NCBI GenBank assembly: GCA_040773965.1
Contig: JAXGVG010000006.1
Location: forward strand, 1-27,658
From: JAXGVG01 sp040773965
Lineage (GTDB): Bacteria; Pseudomonadota; Alphaproteobacteria; UBA9219
DNA: 27,658 bases
Direction of reading: 5' to 3'
Part shown: positions 15,625 to 24,032 of the stretch, in pieces
How the letters are laid out: every line of letters begins with the position of its first letter
How positions within the stretch are numbered: the first letter of the stretch is position 1
The notes under the pieces: model-generated
The model's input: the letters and a program-made list of their open reading frames with translations, nothing else
Told to the model about the DNA's origin: nothing
The model's database searches: none
Made by a program: the position numbers and the translations under genes

Positions 15625-15714
15625 CGAACCGCAACCAAGGCCAAGCAAACGCCCGCCGCAAAAGGCGGAAAAATGGCGGAAAACCGCGAAAATATGGGCG
15701 TTTATGTTCAACAT
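15616..15714 (-). CDS. candidate leader peptide of serC
   Basis: A 32-codon frame starts at ATG 15714 and stops inside the hairpin at 15610–15624. The peptide reads MLNINAHIFAVFRHFSAF, then CGGRLLGLGCGSGP. It shares the IFA-x-FR-x-F block, a GG pair and the six C-terminal residues GCGSGP with the serA leader, although the two genes are not homologous. Glycine and cysteine codons are enriched near the end. The start lies about 26 nt after the predicted transcription start. No strong ribosome binding site is seen. The GCGG and CCGCC runs inside the frame (15650–15690) can pair in alternative ways, as in attenuators. Confidence 0.6.
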   Translation of the reverse strand: MLNINAHIFAVFRHFSAFCGGRLLGLGCGSGP

Positions 15715-15746
15715 CTGACAACGTTATTTGATCATCAACTGACGAC

Positions 15747-15776
15747 AGAATAACGGAAACGCAAAAGCGAAGTCAA
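15747..15776 (-). promoter_or_regulatory. sigma70-like promoter of serC
   Basis: On the minus strand TTGACT (15771–15776) and TATTCT (15747–15752) are separated by 18 bp. This predicts transcription from about 15740 and a ~190-nt leader before serC, which matches the position of the leader peptide. Confidence 0.55.
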
Positions 15777-15792
15777 TAATTTTTAAAAAAAA

Positions 15793-17136
15793 TTACGCCG
15801 CTTCAGCTTTGATAATGCGTGAAAGCTCATTAACTAGCGATTGAATAAGCTTTGCATCATCGCCTTCCGCCATCACGCGCACAAGAGGCTCGGTGCCGGA
15901 CTTGCGTATCAGCAACCGCCCCTTGCCGTTCAGGCGCTTCTCGGCTTTGGCAATCGCATCTTGAACTTTTTTGTTCTTTAATACGCTACCGTCCGCCTTC
16001 ACGTTGGTCAAGATCTGCGGCAAGGGCTTGAACATGCGGCACGCCTTGCTCGCCGGTTTCCTGCTTTCACGAATGACCGCAAGGATCTGAAGCGCCGCGA
16101 TCAGCGCGTCTCCGGTCGTGCCGTAATCGCTTAAAACGATGTGCCCCGATTGCTCGCCGCCGACGTTAAAGCCGCCTTCGCGCATGGCTTCCACGACATA
16201 CCGGTCGCCGACGGCCGCGCGTTTGAGCCTGATGCCGTTCTTTTTCAGAAAACGCTCCAGCCCGAGATTCGACATCACCGTCGCCACCACGGTGTTTTTA
16301 TTCAGTCTTCCCTCTTTCGCCCACGCCTGTCCGATAAGCGCCATAAGCTGGTCGCCGTCGATGATCTGGCCTTTTTCGTCGGCCATGATCAGGCGGTCCG
16401 CGTCGCCGTCGAGCGCAAGTCCGACGTCCGCCTGATGAAGCAGCACGGCTTCCTGCATAAGGCGCGTATGCGTCGCGCCGCATTTATGATTGATGTTGCG
16501 GCCGTCCGGCTGCACGGCGACAGGAACGACCTCGGCGCCCAGCTCCCACAAAATCGTGGGCGCCACCTTATAACCCGCCCCGTTGGCGCAATCGACGACG
16601 ATCTTCATCCCGTCGAGGCGCAACCCGTTCGGCGACGTGCTTTTAACGAACTCGACATAGCGCCCGATGGCGTCGTCAAGGCGGCTGGCGCGTCCAAGCT
16701 CGTCGGCCAGAACCGAATTTTTGCCGTTGCCTTTCGCCATCGTTTTTTCGATCTGCTGCTCGAATTTGTCCGAAAGCTTGAAGCCGTCCGGCCCGAAAAG
16801 CTTGATGCCGTTATCCTCGTAAGGATTGTGCGAAGCCGAAATCATCACGCCCAGATCGGCGCGAAGACTGCGCGTCAGCATGGAAACGGCAGGTGTCGGC
16901 AAAGGCCCGAGCAAGATCACGTCCATGCCTTCGGCGATAAATCCCGCCGTCAGCGCAGGCTCGATCAAATAGCCCGACAGGCGCGTGTCCTTGCCGATCA
17001 CCACCCGATGACGGTAATCGCCGCGCCGGAAGAGCCTGGCGGCGGCCATGGCGACGTTAAGGGCTGTCGTGGCCGTCATGGGTTCCTGATTGGCGCGGCC
17101 GCGAATGCCGTCGGTGCCGAAAAGCTTGCGTGTCAT
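15793..17136 (-). CDS. glmM: phosphoglucosamine mutase
   Basis: GlmM interconverts glucosamine-6-phosphate and glucosamine-1-phosphate for UDP-GlcNAc and thus peptidoglycan and lipid A. The phosphoserine loop is ISASHNP (Ser102), the metal loop DGDADR is at 243–248, the sugar-binding loop GEQSGH at 327–332 and the phosphate-binding RKSGTEP at 411–417. The length of 447 is normal. The start ATG overlaps the stop of the upstream membrane protein gene by 4 nt (ATGA), so translation is probably coupled. Confidence 0.97.
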   Translation of the reverse strand: MTRKLFGTDGIRGRANQEPMTATTALNVAMAAARLFRRGDYRHRVVIGKDTRLSGYLIEPALTAGFIAEGMDVILLGPLPTPAVSMLTRSLRADLGVMISASHNPYEDNGIKLFGPDGFKLSDKFEQQIEKTMAKGNGKNSVLADELGRASRLDDAIGRYVEFVKSTSPNGLRLDGMKIVVDCANGAGYKVAPTILWELGAEVVPVAVQPDGRNINHKCGATHTRLMQEAVLLHQADVGLALDGDADRLIMADEKGQIIDGDQLMALIGQAWAKEGRLNKNTVVATVMSNLGLERFLKKNGIRLKRAAVGDRYVVEAMREGGFNVGGEQSGHIVLSDYGTTGDALIAALQILAVIRESRKPASKACRMFKPLPQILTNVKADGSVLKNKKVQDAIAKAEKRLNGKGRLLIRKSGTEPLVRVMAEGDDAKLIQSLVNELSRIIKAEAA

Positions 17137-19112
17137 GGGCGTTGACGATCCTTCCCGTTTTCAGTCCATTGCGTTTCGTACAAAAGATAGTCGTTATCGA
17201 AGGCAATCTCAACGCGTTTAAGCCACGCGGGCGGCCTGTTATGAAGGAGCCGTTCGATCATGGTGGGGCGGTCCTTGTCGCTGAGCATGCGCAGCTTCCC
17301 CTTGCGATCCACTTTCAAATCGGCCTGAAAGCGGGTGTGTTCGTCGACCCCGGCGTAAAAAGGCGAAATATGCCGGCACAGCAAAACAAGATCGATGGCC
17401 CGCCGCCGGGCGATGGCCTCGGCCTGCTCGTCCGCGCGCGCGTTGAAGAAATCGAAAGCGTCCCGGTTGCTGTTAACGTTATAGGGCGCCGAAAGCACCT
17501 TGTGCGGGGTGCGAAACAGAATGGCCGGACCTTCGTTCATTGTGCTCACGACCACGCGCGAACGCGCGCCGTAACCGCCGGGATCGTTCAGCGTAGCCAT
17601 AGCGAGATCCGGCGGACAAGCGCCCTTGCCGCGCGACGACGCGAACAAAAGAATATCCGGGAAAAGGGGCTTGCCCGCGGCGATCCCGGGCAGCAAAACG
17701 ACGGGAAAAAGCCCCAGCGCGCCGAAAGCGAAAACTTCGGCCCAGAAACGCGCGCGGCCCGCGCAATGCCGCGCGATAACATCCCACGAACGCCAGACGA
17801 GCCACGTAACGGGAATGACGGCGAACAACTGCATATGCGTGCTCACCCGCGCCTGCCAGAAAAACGGCAACAGCGTGAGCGCGACGAGATAAACGCCCAT
17901 CAAGGCCCAAACCAGCCGCCTCCGCCTGCGGCTCGCGAAAAGATTCCACGCCACGACGGCCCATCCAACCAGCGGCACGAAAAGAAGATGGAAAAAACGA
18001 ACCGTCGCGTGCCCGAAACTGGAAAGATCGCGCAACCCGCCCTTAAAATAGGCGTAAAGGGGTTGCGCCTCGCCGACACGATCGAGAACGAGCGGCGCGC
18101 TCATCGTCTCGAAATCGGCATAAGGCCCTTCGATGGCATTCGGCACGAAAAGAAGAAACAAGGCGCCCGCCATGAACCCGGACGACGCCAGCAAAAACAG
18201 CCTGAGCCAGCGTCGCGCCGTCGAGCGCCCAAGCGCCCACACCGCCGCCAGAACCGCGCCGAGCAAAAGGGCAAAAAGAACGTAGGCGCCTGAAAACCAC
18301 GTCAATTCCGGCAATCCCCACTCCTCCGGCCTTCGCGCCAAAGGCAAAACGGACAGGGAAGCCAGAACCAGCGTGCCGCCGAATATCGCCGCGCGGCTCA
18401 AAAGCAAACCGCCTTTCCACGCAGCCATCAGAGCCAGAAGCGCCGCAAACAGGACCAGACCCGGAAAAACCTCGCCCCCGATCCAAAGCCCGGCCGCGAA
18501 AGCAAGCGCGGCCGCGACGGCGGGCCAAACGCGCCGGGGGCAAAGCACCAGCCGCACAAGGCAAAGAAAACCGAAACCGTCGATGGCTATTTGATAGGCA
18601 TGATGATCGACGCGGCCCGGGGAAAAATTGAACATCGCCGACGTCGCGAAAACAACCATCACCGCCGCGAGATTGGCGCGCGCGCGCGGCACGAAAGGCC
18701 GCATCATCGCCGTCACCAAAGGCAGCAGCACCGCCCCAAGCAAAACGACGGGCACAACGAAAGCCGACGCCATAACGCCGCCGCGAAGCCCCAGCCACGG
18801 CTGCAGCGCCAGCGCAACGGCGGCCAGCGGCATATCCACAAGCCGTGACCATCGAATGACGGTTTGATCGCCGGGGCTGAGGCGCGGCTGGCCGAGATCG
18901 AACCACCCCTGCCCCGAAAGCCAGTTCATGACCTGCGTAAGGCGCGTGTAGTCGTCCGCGTCGGGCAAACCGAAATGGCGCAAAAGGCTCTCCGGGCTCA
19001 GGATAAAAAGGAGAACGAGCGCCGCGAAAACGGCATGCGGCAACAGCGGAAAGGGCGGCGCAAAAATCTGGCGTTTAAGACGTTCAGTGAAGTGCATACG
19101 ACGTTTGGTCAA
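17133..19112 (-). CDS. polytopic membrane protein, GT-C glycosyltransferase-like
   Basis: The 659-residue product has about 11–13 hydrophobic segments up to residue ~480 and then a soluble domain of ~180 residues. An acidic DADDYTRL motif (51–58) lies in the first extracytoplasmic loop, followed by GWFDLGQPRLSP and WSRLVDMPLA; VDHH is at 168–171. An acidic motif in loop 1 plus a C-terminal soluble domain is the plan of GT-C enzymes such as STT3/PglB and PMT, which use polyprenyl-linked sugars. This is a structural inference; I do not recognise a characterised member. It overlaps glmM by 4 nt and follows ftsH by 70 nt, occupying the place where folP often sits. Envelope sugar transfer is a reasonable guess. 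Confidence 0.6.
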   Translation of the reverse strand: MTKRRMHFTERLKRQIFAPPFPLLPHAVFAALVLLFILSPESLLRHFGLPDADDYTRLTQVMNWLSGQGWFDLGQPRLSPGDQTVIRWSRLVDMPLAAVALALQPWLGLRGGVMASAFVVPVVLLGAVLLPLVTAMMRPFVPRARANLAAVMVVFATSAMFNFSPGRVDHHAYQIAIDGFGFLCLVRLVLCPRRVWPAVAAALAFAAGLWIGGEVFPGLVLFAALLALMAAWKGGLLLSRAAIFGGTLVLASLSVLPLARRPEEWGLPELTWFSGAYVLFALLLGAVLAAVWALGRSTARRWLRLFLLASSGFMAGALFLLFVPNAIEGPYADFETMSAPLVLDRVGEAQPLYAYFKGGLRDLSSFGHATVRFFHLLFVPLVGWAVVAWNLFASRRRRRLVWALMGVYLVALTLLPFFWQARVSTHMQLFAVIPVTWLVWRSWDVIARHCAGRARFWAEVFAFGALGLFPVVLLPGIAAGKPLFPDILLFASSRGKGACPPDLAMATLNDPGGYGARSRVVVSTMNEGPAILFRTPHKVLSAPYNVNSNRDAFDFFNARADEQAEAIARRRAIDLVLLCRHISPFYAGVDEHTRFQADLKVDRKGKLRMLSDKDRPTMIERLLHNRPPAWLKRVEIAFDNDYLLYETQWTENGKDRQRP

Positions 19113-19182
19113 AACAGGATGAATTCAACAAACATAGCGCCACTTTCCAACGTATTGCCAATCGAATAAATCCTACCCGTCC

Positions 19183-21129
19183 CTAAACCACCACCGTCTG
19201 CGTCGAAGGCGGAACCGGTTTTTCGCCCGCCGCCGTGGTGGGAACGGAACCGTGCCTGCCGGAGCCGGGCACCGGTTTCGCGACGGGCGTTTCGCCGTTG
19301 TCCTTGCGGTCGATCGCCTCCCCGCGCAAAAGGGCCCCAACCTCGTCGCCGGACAGCGTCTCGTACTCCAGCAACGCTTTGGCAATTTTGTGCAGATCGT
19401 TCAAATGCGCGTTAAGGATCCGGCGCGACGTGCCTTCGGCCTCCTCGATCAGGCGGCGCACTTCGCTGTCGATGATCTGGGATGTGGCCTCGGAAACGTT
19501 CTGCTGCTGCGCGATGGAATGGCCGAGAAAAATCTCCTGCTCGTTCGCGTTATAGCGCACGCGGCCCAGCTTGTCGGACATGCCGAATTCCATAATCATG
19601 CGCCGCGCCAGCGCGGTCGCCTGCTGAATGTCGCTACCCGCGCCGGTGGTAACGTTTTCCTTGCCGAAGATGATCTCTTCCGCCACGCGCCCGCCGAACA
19701 GCATCGCAAGACGCGATTCAAGCTCGATCTTCGTCTGGCTGTATTTGTCGCGTTCCGGCAGGTTCATCGTGATGCCGAGCGCGCGGCCGCGCGGAATAAT
19801 CGTCACTTTATGCAGCGGATCGCTCTGCGGCACATGCAAGCCCACAAGCGCGTGGCCCGCTTCGTGATACGCCGTGAGCTTGCGCTCCATGTCCGTCATG
19901 ACCATCGAGCGGCGCTCCGCGCCCATCATGACCTTGTCCTTGGCCGCCTCCAGAACGTCCATGCCGACGCTTGATTTGTTGTTGCGGGCCGCCAAAAGCG
20001 CCGCTTCGTTCACGAGGTTCGCGAGGTCCGCGCCCGAAAAGCCGGGCGTGCCGCGCGCGATCACCTTGGGATCGACGTCCGGCGCCAACGGCACCTTGCG
20101 CATGTGCACGCGCAAAATCTTCTCGCGCCCCAGAATGTCCGGGTTCGGCACGACAACCTGCCTGTCGAAACGGCCGGGCCGCAAAAGGGCGGGATCGAGC
20201 ACATCGGGCCGGTTCGTGGCCGCGATCAAAATCACGCCTTCGTTCGCGTCGAAGCCGTCCATTTCGACAAGCAACTGGTTCAGCGTCTGCTCGCGCTCGT
20301 CGTTGCCGCCGCCGAGGCCCGCCCCGCGATGACGCCCGACGGCGTCGATTTCATCGATGAAGATGATGCATGGCGCGTTCTTCTTGCCCTGCTCGAACAT
20401 GTCGCGCACGCGGCTCGCGCCGACGCCCACGAACATCTCGACGAAATCGGAACCCGAAATCGTGAAGAACGGCACGTTGGCCTCGCCCGCCACGGCCCGC
20501 GCGATAAGCGTCTTGCCGGTGCCCGGCGGCCCGACCAGAAGCAATCCTTTGGGAATCTTGCCGCCCAGCTTCTGGAATTTCTGTGGATCGCGCAAAAACT
20601 CGACGACTTCCTGCAATTCCTGCTTGGCCTCATCCACGCCCGCGACGTCGTCGAACGTCACCTTACCGGTTTTTTCGGTCAGCATGCGCGCGCGGCTCCG
20701 GCCAAAGCCCATAGCCTTGCCGCCCGCGCCGCCGCTTTGCATCTGGCGCATGAAGAAAATATAGACGCCGACCAGAATGATGAACGGAAACCAGGACAGC
20801 ACAACGCTCCAGAACGTCGGCGATTCCGAATCGTCGGGTTGGGCGCTGATCTTCACCTTTTTGGCCAAAAGCTTGTCCACGACCCCGGCATCGCCCGGCA
20901 AATAGGTGACAAAGCCCGTACCGCCATCGGTGAGATGGCCCGAAACGATATCGCCCTTGATGGTGACGTCGGCGACCTTGCCCTCGTCGACGCGCGCCAT
21001 AAAGTCGCTGAACGGCATGGCGGCCTGCATCTGCAAAGGCCCCGCAGGCCCCTGGAACATGTTCCAGAGCGCGGCGAGCAAAAGGCCGATCACGATCAGC
21101 AGCGCGAAGTTTTTACCGAAGTTGTTCAA
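19183..21129 (-). CDS. ftsH: ATP-dependent zinc metalloprotease FtsH
   Basis: FtsH is a hexameric inner-membrane AAA+ protease that degrades membrane and short-lived cytosolic proteins. Two membrane spans (residues ~8–24 and ~107–127) flank a periplasmic domain. The AAA domain has Walker A GPPGTGKT (200–207), Walker B IIFIDEID (255–262) and the second region of homology ATNRPDVLDPALLRPGRFDR. The zinc site HEAGH is at 422–426. The Pro/Thr-rich tail ends in TQTVVV. At 648 residues it is typical. A palindromic repeat (21185–21260) lies in its 5' region. Confidence 0.98.
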   Translation of the reverse strand: MNNFGKNFALLIVIGLLLAALWNMFQGPAGPLQMQAAMPFSDFMARVDEGKVADVTIKGDIVSGHLTDGGTGFVTYLPGDAGVVDKLLAKKVKISAQPDDSESPTFWSVVLSWFPFIILVGVYIFFMRQMQSGGAGGKAMGFGRSRARMLTEKTGKVTFDDVAGVDEAKQELQEVVEFLRDPQKFQKLGGKIPKGLLLVGPPGTGKTLIARAVAGEANVPFFTISGSDFVEMFVGVGASRVRDMFEQGKKNAPCIIFIDEIDAVGRHRGAGLGGGNDEREQTLNQLLVEMDGFDANEGVILIAATNRPDVLDPALLRPGRFDRQVVVPNPDILGREKILRVHMRKVPLAPDVDPKVIARGTPGFSGADLANLVNEAALLAARNNKSSVGMDVLEAAKDKVMMGAERRSMVMTDMERKLTAYHEAGHALVGLHVPQSDPLHKVTIIPRGRALGITMNLPERDKYSQTKIELESRLAMLFGGRVAEEIIFGKENVTTGAGSDIQQATALARRMIMEFGMSDKLGRVRYNANEQEIFLGHSIAQQQNVSEATSQIIDSEVRRLIEEAEGTSRRILNAHLNDLHKIAKALLEYETLSGDEVGALLRGEAIDRKDNGETPVAKPVPGSGRHGSVPTTAAGEKPVPPSTQTVVV

Positions 21130-21184
21130 GGTGTTCCGCCTTTCCTGCGGCTACGTCCGGAAAAAGAGCCGCTCAAGTTAAACC

Positions 21185-21260
21185 CCTCTCCCCTTGCGGG
21201 AGAGGAAGCAAAATCTTGGGTTTACGAAGTAAACCCCCAGTTTTTGCAGGTGAGGGGTCG
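21185..21260. repeat. 76-bp palindromic element, copy upstream of ftsH
   Basis: This copy starts with the hairpin CCTCTCCC–CTTGC–GGGAGAGG, then has GCAAAA … TTTTGC around a central stem GGGTTTAC–GAA–GTAAACCC, and ends GTGAGGGGTCG. It aligns without gaps to 23421–23496 inside tilS at 63 of 76 positions. The rest of the gap 21130–21417 contains a short GCCCC–ACAAT–GGGGC hairpin (21330–21344) and nothing else that I can identify. Confidence 0.8.
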
Positions 21261-21417
21261 ATTTTGCCCCTCAAAGCCGCAACGCAGCCCCGGACCTCTC
21301 TGCGCAGGAAAGCCGGTCTAACTCAAACAGCCCCACAATGGGGCCTCTTTAGGATATAGTAAAGACCGTCCAAAATGCAACCGAAAGCGCCCGTCGCGCG
21401 AACGTCTTTACAAGCGC

Positions 21418-22200
21418 TTAGCCACGAGTTGGCGCAAAAGCGTTCAGGGTTTTGCGCACACCGGGCTCCAGCTCTTTTTCAAGCTGGGGATATTCCTTTA
21501 TCTGCCGGGCCATTTCGCGCAAGCGGCCAATGAAAGGCATGGCCGCTTTCGTTTCGCCGTTCGGCTTGCCCGCCTGCCCGGAAGCGAAGGAAAAAAGAAG
21601 GCGGAGAGACGCGTTAAGCCTGTCCCGGTATTTGAGCCTGTGCGACCCGATATTCAGATCGCAGTTGGAAAAAAGCTTGTCCGGCGAAACTGGCGCATAA
21701 ACCGGATGCTGGTTAAACAAAACGACGGGCGCATTTTCAAGATTGACGACAAAGACATCGATATTCGGAACCCCTCCTGTGACTTCATAAAGCAACGCCG
21801 GATGCTTGCGCTCTTTCAGGGCCATTTCGCGCGCCACGGAGCCGAGAAGACGGTAATACTGGTAGTCGAAAAAGAAATCGTTCCGATAAACCGGATCGGC
21901 AAGCTTGCCGAAAACAACCGGGCCTAAATCGGGCTTTTCCCTGATGGCCAGCAAAAGAACGCGCTCGACGGCCTCGATCCTCTTCACGGGTTCGCTTTTA
22001 AAATACGGCAAGAGGTTGATCGCGTGCGCTTCCGTGAAAAGCCCTTTCTCTTCGGCGCAACTCAAAATGAATCCGTCAAAACGGTCCATCAGAACGCCAT
22101 GGGAAACAACGCCCATTCCCGTTTTATGGAGATCGAGCCAGGCCTTTTCATGCGCTTGAATAAGGGCTGGACGTGTCGTCGCGGCATATGCGTTTTCCAT
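21418..22200 (-). CDS. conserved-looking protein of unknown function
   Basis: I do not recognise this 260-residue protein. It has no signal peptide, no membrane span and no nucleotide-binding motif. The composition is that of a soluble, mainly helical cytoplasmic protein. Features that stand out are FFFDYQYYRLLGSVAREMAL (~109–128) and VPNIDVFVVNLENAPVVLFNQHPVYAP in the middle, and a basic C-terminal helix. GGGAG stands 8 nt before the ATG at 22200. It lies between tilS and ftsH, 89 nt after the tilS stop, and may be cotranscribed with them. A weak hairpin at 21330–21344 could end the transcript before ftsH. Confidence 0.7.
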   Translation of the reverse strand: MENAYAATTRPALIQAHEKAWLDLHKTGMGVVSHGVLMDRFDGFILSCAEEKGLFTEAHAINLLPYFKSEPVKRIEAVERVLLLAIREKPDLGPVVFGKLADPVYRNDFFFDYQYYRLLGSVAREMALKERKHPALLYEVTGGVPNIDVFVVNLENAPVVLFNQHPVYAPVSPDKLFSNCDLNIGSHRLKYRDRLNASLRLLFSFASGQAGKPNGETKAAMPFIGRLREMARQIKEYPQLEKELEPGVRKTLNAFAPTRG

Positions 22201-22289
22201 CTATAGTCTCCCTGAAATGGAATTTTAGATTAATTCCAGTCCAGCTTGCCAAAAACGCGTTTTCGCCGCAAGGAGGAAATGGCAAAAAA

Positions 22290-23702
22290 TCAAAAACGCC
22301 GGATGATTTCCGCGCGCGCCGGGGCTGTGGATAAATACCCAAAGAAGTCGGGGACAATCGCAAGCGTTGCCCCGTCCCACAGCGCAGGCAGAACGGCGCG
22401 GGCGCGTCCTTGCGGCACCCGGTGGCGCAACGCCGGGGCCAGTTCGTCGACAACCTTGCGGGGCTGAGCGCCCAACGGGCGGACGACAAGATTTTTCATG
22501 TCGCAGGACTTTGACAAAGCAATTTGCCATCGCCCGTCCCATAAAACGGTCTCGCCCGGCGCAATCGGCTTCACATCCGTGATCGCCGCCATCTCCCGAA
22601 CAAACGTGGCCGCTTTCGCCCCTTTGCTGATGACACAGCCATGAAGCGTGCGCGCGTTCATCGGCTCGTCGCTGCTGAGCGCCTCCAGTAAAGGCAATAA
22701 CATGGCCCGTTTCGGCGCATAATCCGCCGCGTTCAGAGCATGCAAACACGCGCCCACCGCCCGCGACGCCGTGGCCTGCGGCGCGGAACGCAACTGCTCC
22801 AGATTAAAACGGATCACGCCAGCCGCATCCATATTCGCAGCCACGCGCAACAACGCGCGCGTGTAGTGACCCAGCGCCTCTTTCGCCTCGCGCGCGCGGC
22901 CGCCGAGATCGATCAGCCGGTCCTGCGTGAATCCTTCTTCGGCCAGCATGGCCTCGACGCGGCGCAAACGCCCGCGTGCGTATTTCGAGGCGGCGTTGCT
23001 GGGATCGAGGGCATACCCCGCCTTGTTCGCCACGCACGTCGCAAGCAAACGTTTCTTCTTAACGTCAAGAAAAGGGCGCAGCAACCGCACGCCGTCCCTC
23101 GTCGTCTCGCACGCCATCCCGGCCAGCCCGTCCAGCCCGCTGCCTTTCGCGAGACGCATAAGAATCGTTTCGGCCTGATCGTCCCGGTGGTGCGCGAACA
23201 AAAGGTCGCGAAGGCCGTGGCGCTTGCACGCCGCGATCAAAAGATCGTAACGCGCCTTGCGCGCCTCGACATGCAGGCGCGCGGTCACGGACGGATGATC
23301 CCAGCGCAAAACCTCGGCCTCGATCCCCATAGCTTCCAGCCGCTGCCTCGTCATCTCCGCTTCGGCAGCCGACTCCGCCCGCAATCGATGATCGACAATA
23401 AAGGCCCTCAAAATAATTTTCCTCTCCCCTTGCGGGAGAGGAAGCAAAATCCCGGCGTTACCGCGTAACGCCCTGGATTTTGCAGGAGAGGGGTCGCCTT
23501 GCCGCTCCACCCAACGCAAAACGCACAACGCCAGCGCCATGCTGTCCGGCCCGCCGGAGACGGCCAGCCCAACGCGCGCGCCGTCCTCCAGCCCAAACGG
23601 TTTCATAAGCGCGTCGAACGCGTCGGCGGTCAAAGGCGCGCCCTCGACCGAAGACTCTTTGGCCGTTGTTGAAATCGCTTTGAGTTGCCGCGCGGCGGTC
23701 AT
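22290..23702 (-). CDS. tilS: tRNA(Ile)-lysidine synthase with in-frame palindromic-repeat insertion
   Basis: TilS joins lysine to C34 of the AUA-reading tRNA-Ile using ATP. The PP-loop SGGPDS is at 49–54 and the family segments VDHRLRAES and LLFAHHRDDQAETILMRL follow, with the GLDGLAGM motif. Between ERQ (66–68) and the beta strand ILRAFIVDHRL there are ~26 extra residues, GDPSPAKSRALR then GNAGILLPLPQGERK, encoded exactly by the repeat at 23421–23496. The rest of the frame is intact, so the gene should still be expressed. The ATG at 23702 has AAGGA upstream; an open frame extends to 23963 but lies beyond the promoter-like sequence and is not conserved. The length is 470 residues with the insert. 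Confidence 0.93.
   Translation of the reverse strand: MTAARQLKAISTTAKESSVEGAPLTADAFDALMKPFGLEDGARVGLAVSGGPDSMALALCVLRWVERQGDPSPAKSRALRGNAGILLPLPQGERKIILRAFIVDHRLRAESAAEAEMTRQRLEAMGIEAEVLRWDHPSVTARLHVEARKARYDLLIAACKRHGLRDLLFAHHRDDQAETILMRLAKGSGLDGLAGMACETTRDGVRLLRPFLDVKKKRLLATCVANKAGYALDPSNAASKYARGRLRRVEAMLAEEGFTQDRLIDLGGRAREAKEALGHYTRALLRVAANMDAAGVIRFNLEQLRSAPQATASRAVGACLHALNAADYAPKRAMLLPLLEALSSDEPMNARTLHGCVISKGAKAATFVREMAAITDVKPIAPGETVLWDGRWQIALSKSCDMKNLVVRPLGAQPRKVVDELAPALRHRVPQGRARAVLPALWDGATLAIVPDFFGYLSTAPARAEIIRRF
23421..23496. repeat. 76-bp palindromic element, copy inside tilS
   Basis: The structure is hairpin CCTCTCCC–CTTGC–GGGAGAGG, then GCAAAATCC … GGATTTTGC enclosing the stem GGCGTTAC–CGC–GTAACGCC, then GGAGAGGGGTCG. 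Compared with the copy at 21185–21260 the central stem differs at two pairs, both compensated (C-G to G-C and G-C to T-A). In tilS it is read without stop codons and keeps the frame. Confidence 0.85.
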
Positions 23703-23728
23703 GGTTTTTTCCTTGCGTTTGTCCGGCA

Positions 23729-23758
23729 ATTGTACCCTTATTCCGACCGACGCGCCAA
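23729..23758 (-). promoter_or_regulatory. sigma70-like promoter of tilS
   Basis: On the minus strand TTGGCG (23753–23758) and TACAAT (23729–23734) are separated by 18 bp. Transcription would start ~20 nt before the tilS ATG at 23702, which supports that start. Confidence 0.5.
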
Positions 23759-23789
23759 CGCTCTTGAACGGATAAGATTGTTCTTTGTC

Positions 23790-24032
23790 ATGACCTCGAC
23801 TCAAACGCTGATCGATTATCGCCTTGCCGAATACCGCGAAAGGGAAAGAGCGGACCTTCCCTTGAAACCGCATCACGATTCCATCGACGCCCATATACTG
23901 AACGATCCCGCGACGCGGCGAAAGCTTGAGGCAAGCGATCCGGGAATCATATCCAGACTGCAATGCTTCCGCTCCCCGCGCGGCCAGATCCGGACGAGAC
24001 CGCTATTCCCCTACCACTGCAAAAGCGGCTGA
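23790..24032 (+). CDS. small hypothetical protein, possibly frameshifted
   Basis: This 80-codon frame lies in the 475-bp gap between tilS and rplS. The first ~55 residues look protein-like (IDYRLAEYRERERADLP, HHDSIDAHILNDPATRRKLE), after which the reading becomes Arg-rich. A different frame from ATG 23963 reads on with ARPDPDETAIPLPLQ and a duplicated DPARK(R/A)A segment up to ~24180, so a -1 frameshift may split one gene. No strong ribosome binding site is seen. The remainder of the gap holds the tilS promoter, two imperfect direct repeats (~24046–24133) and the rplS terminator. Confidence 0.3.
   Translation: MTSTQTLIDYRLAEYRERERADLPLKPHHDSIDAHILNDPATRRKLEASDPGIISRLQCFRSPRGQIRTRPLFPYHCKSG

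Noticed and set aside
16141..17145. 334-codon plus-strand open frame over glmM
   Set aside because: It is antisense to all conserved glmM motifs and has typical shadow composition.
17130..18293. 387-codon plus-strand open frame over the GT-C gene
   Set aside because: The translation is dominated by Arg, Lys, Glu and Pro and mirrors the membrane-protein codons on the other strand.
22279..22467. Plus-strand frame with AAGGAGG before ATG inside the tilS 3' end
   Set aside because: Spacing between the purine run and the ATG is too short, and the frame is antisense to the conserved tilS C-terminus with Arg/Ala-rich shadow composition.
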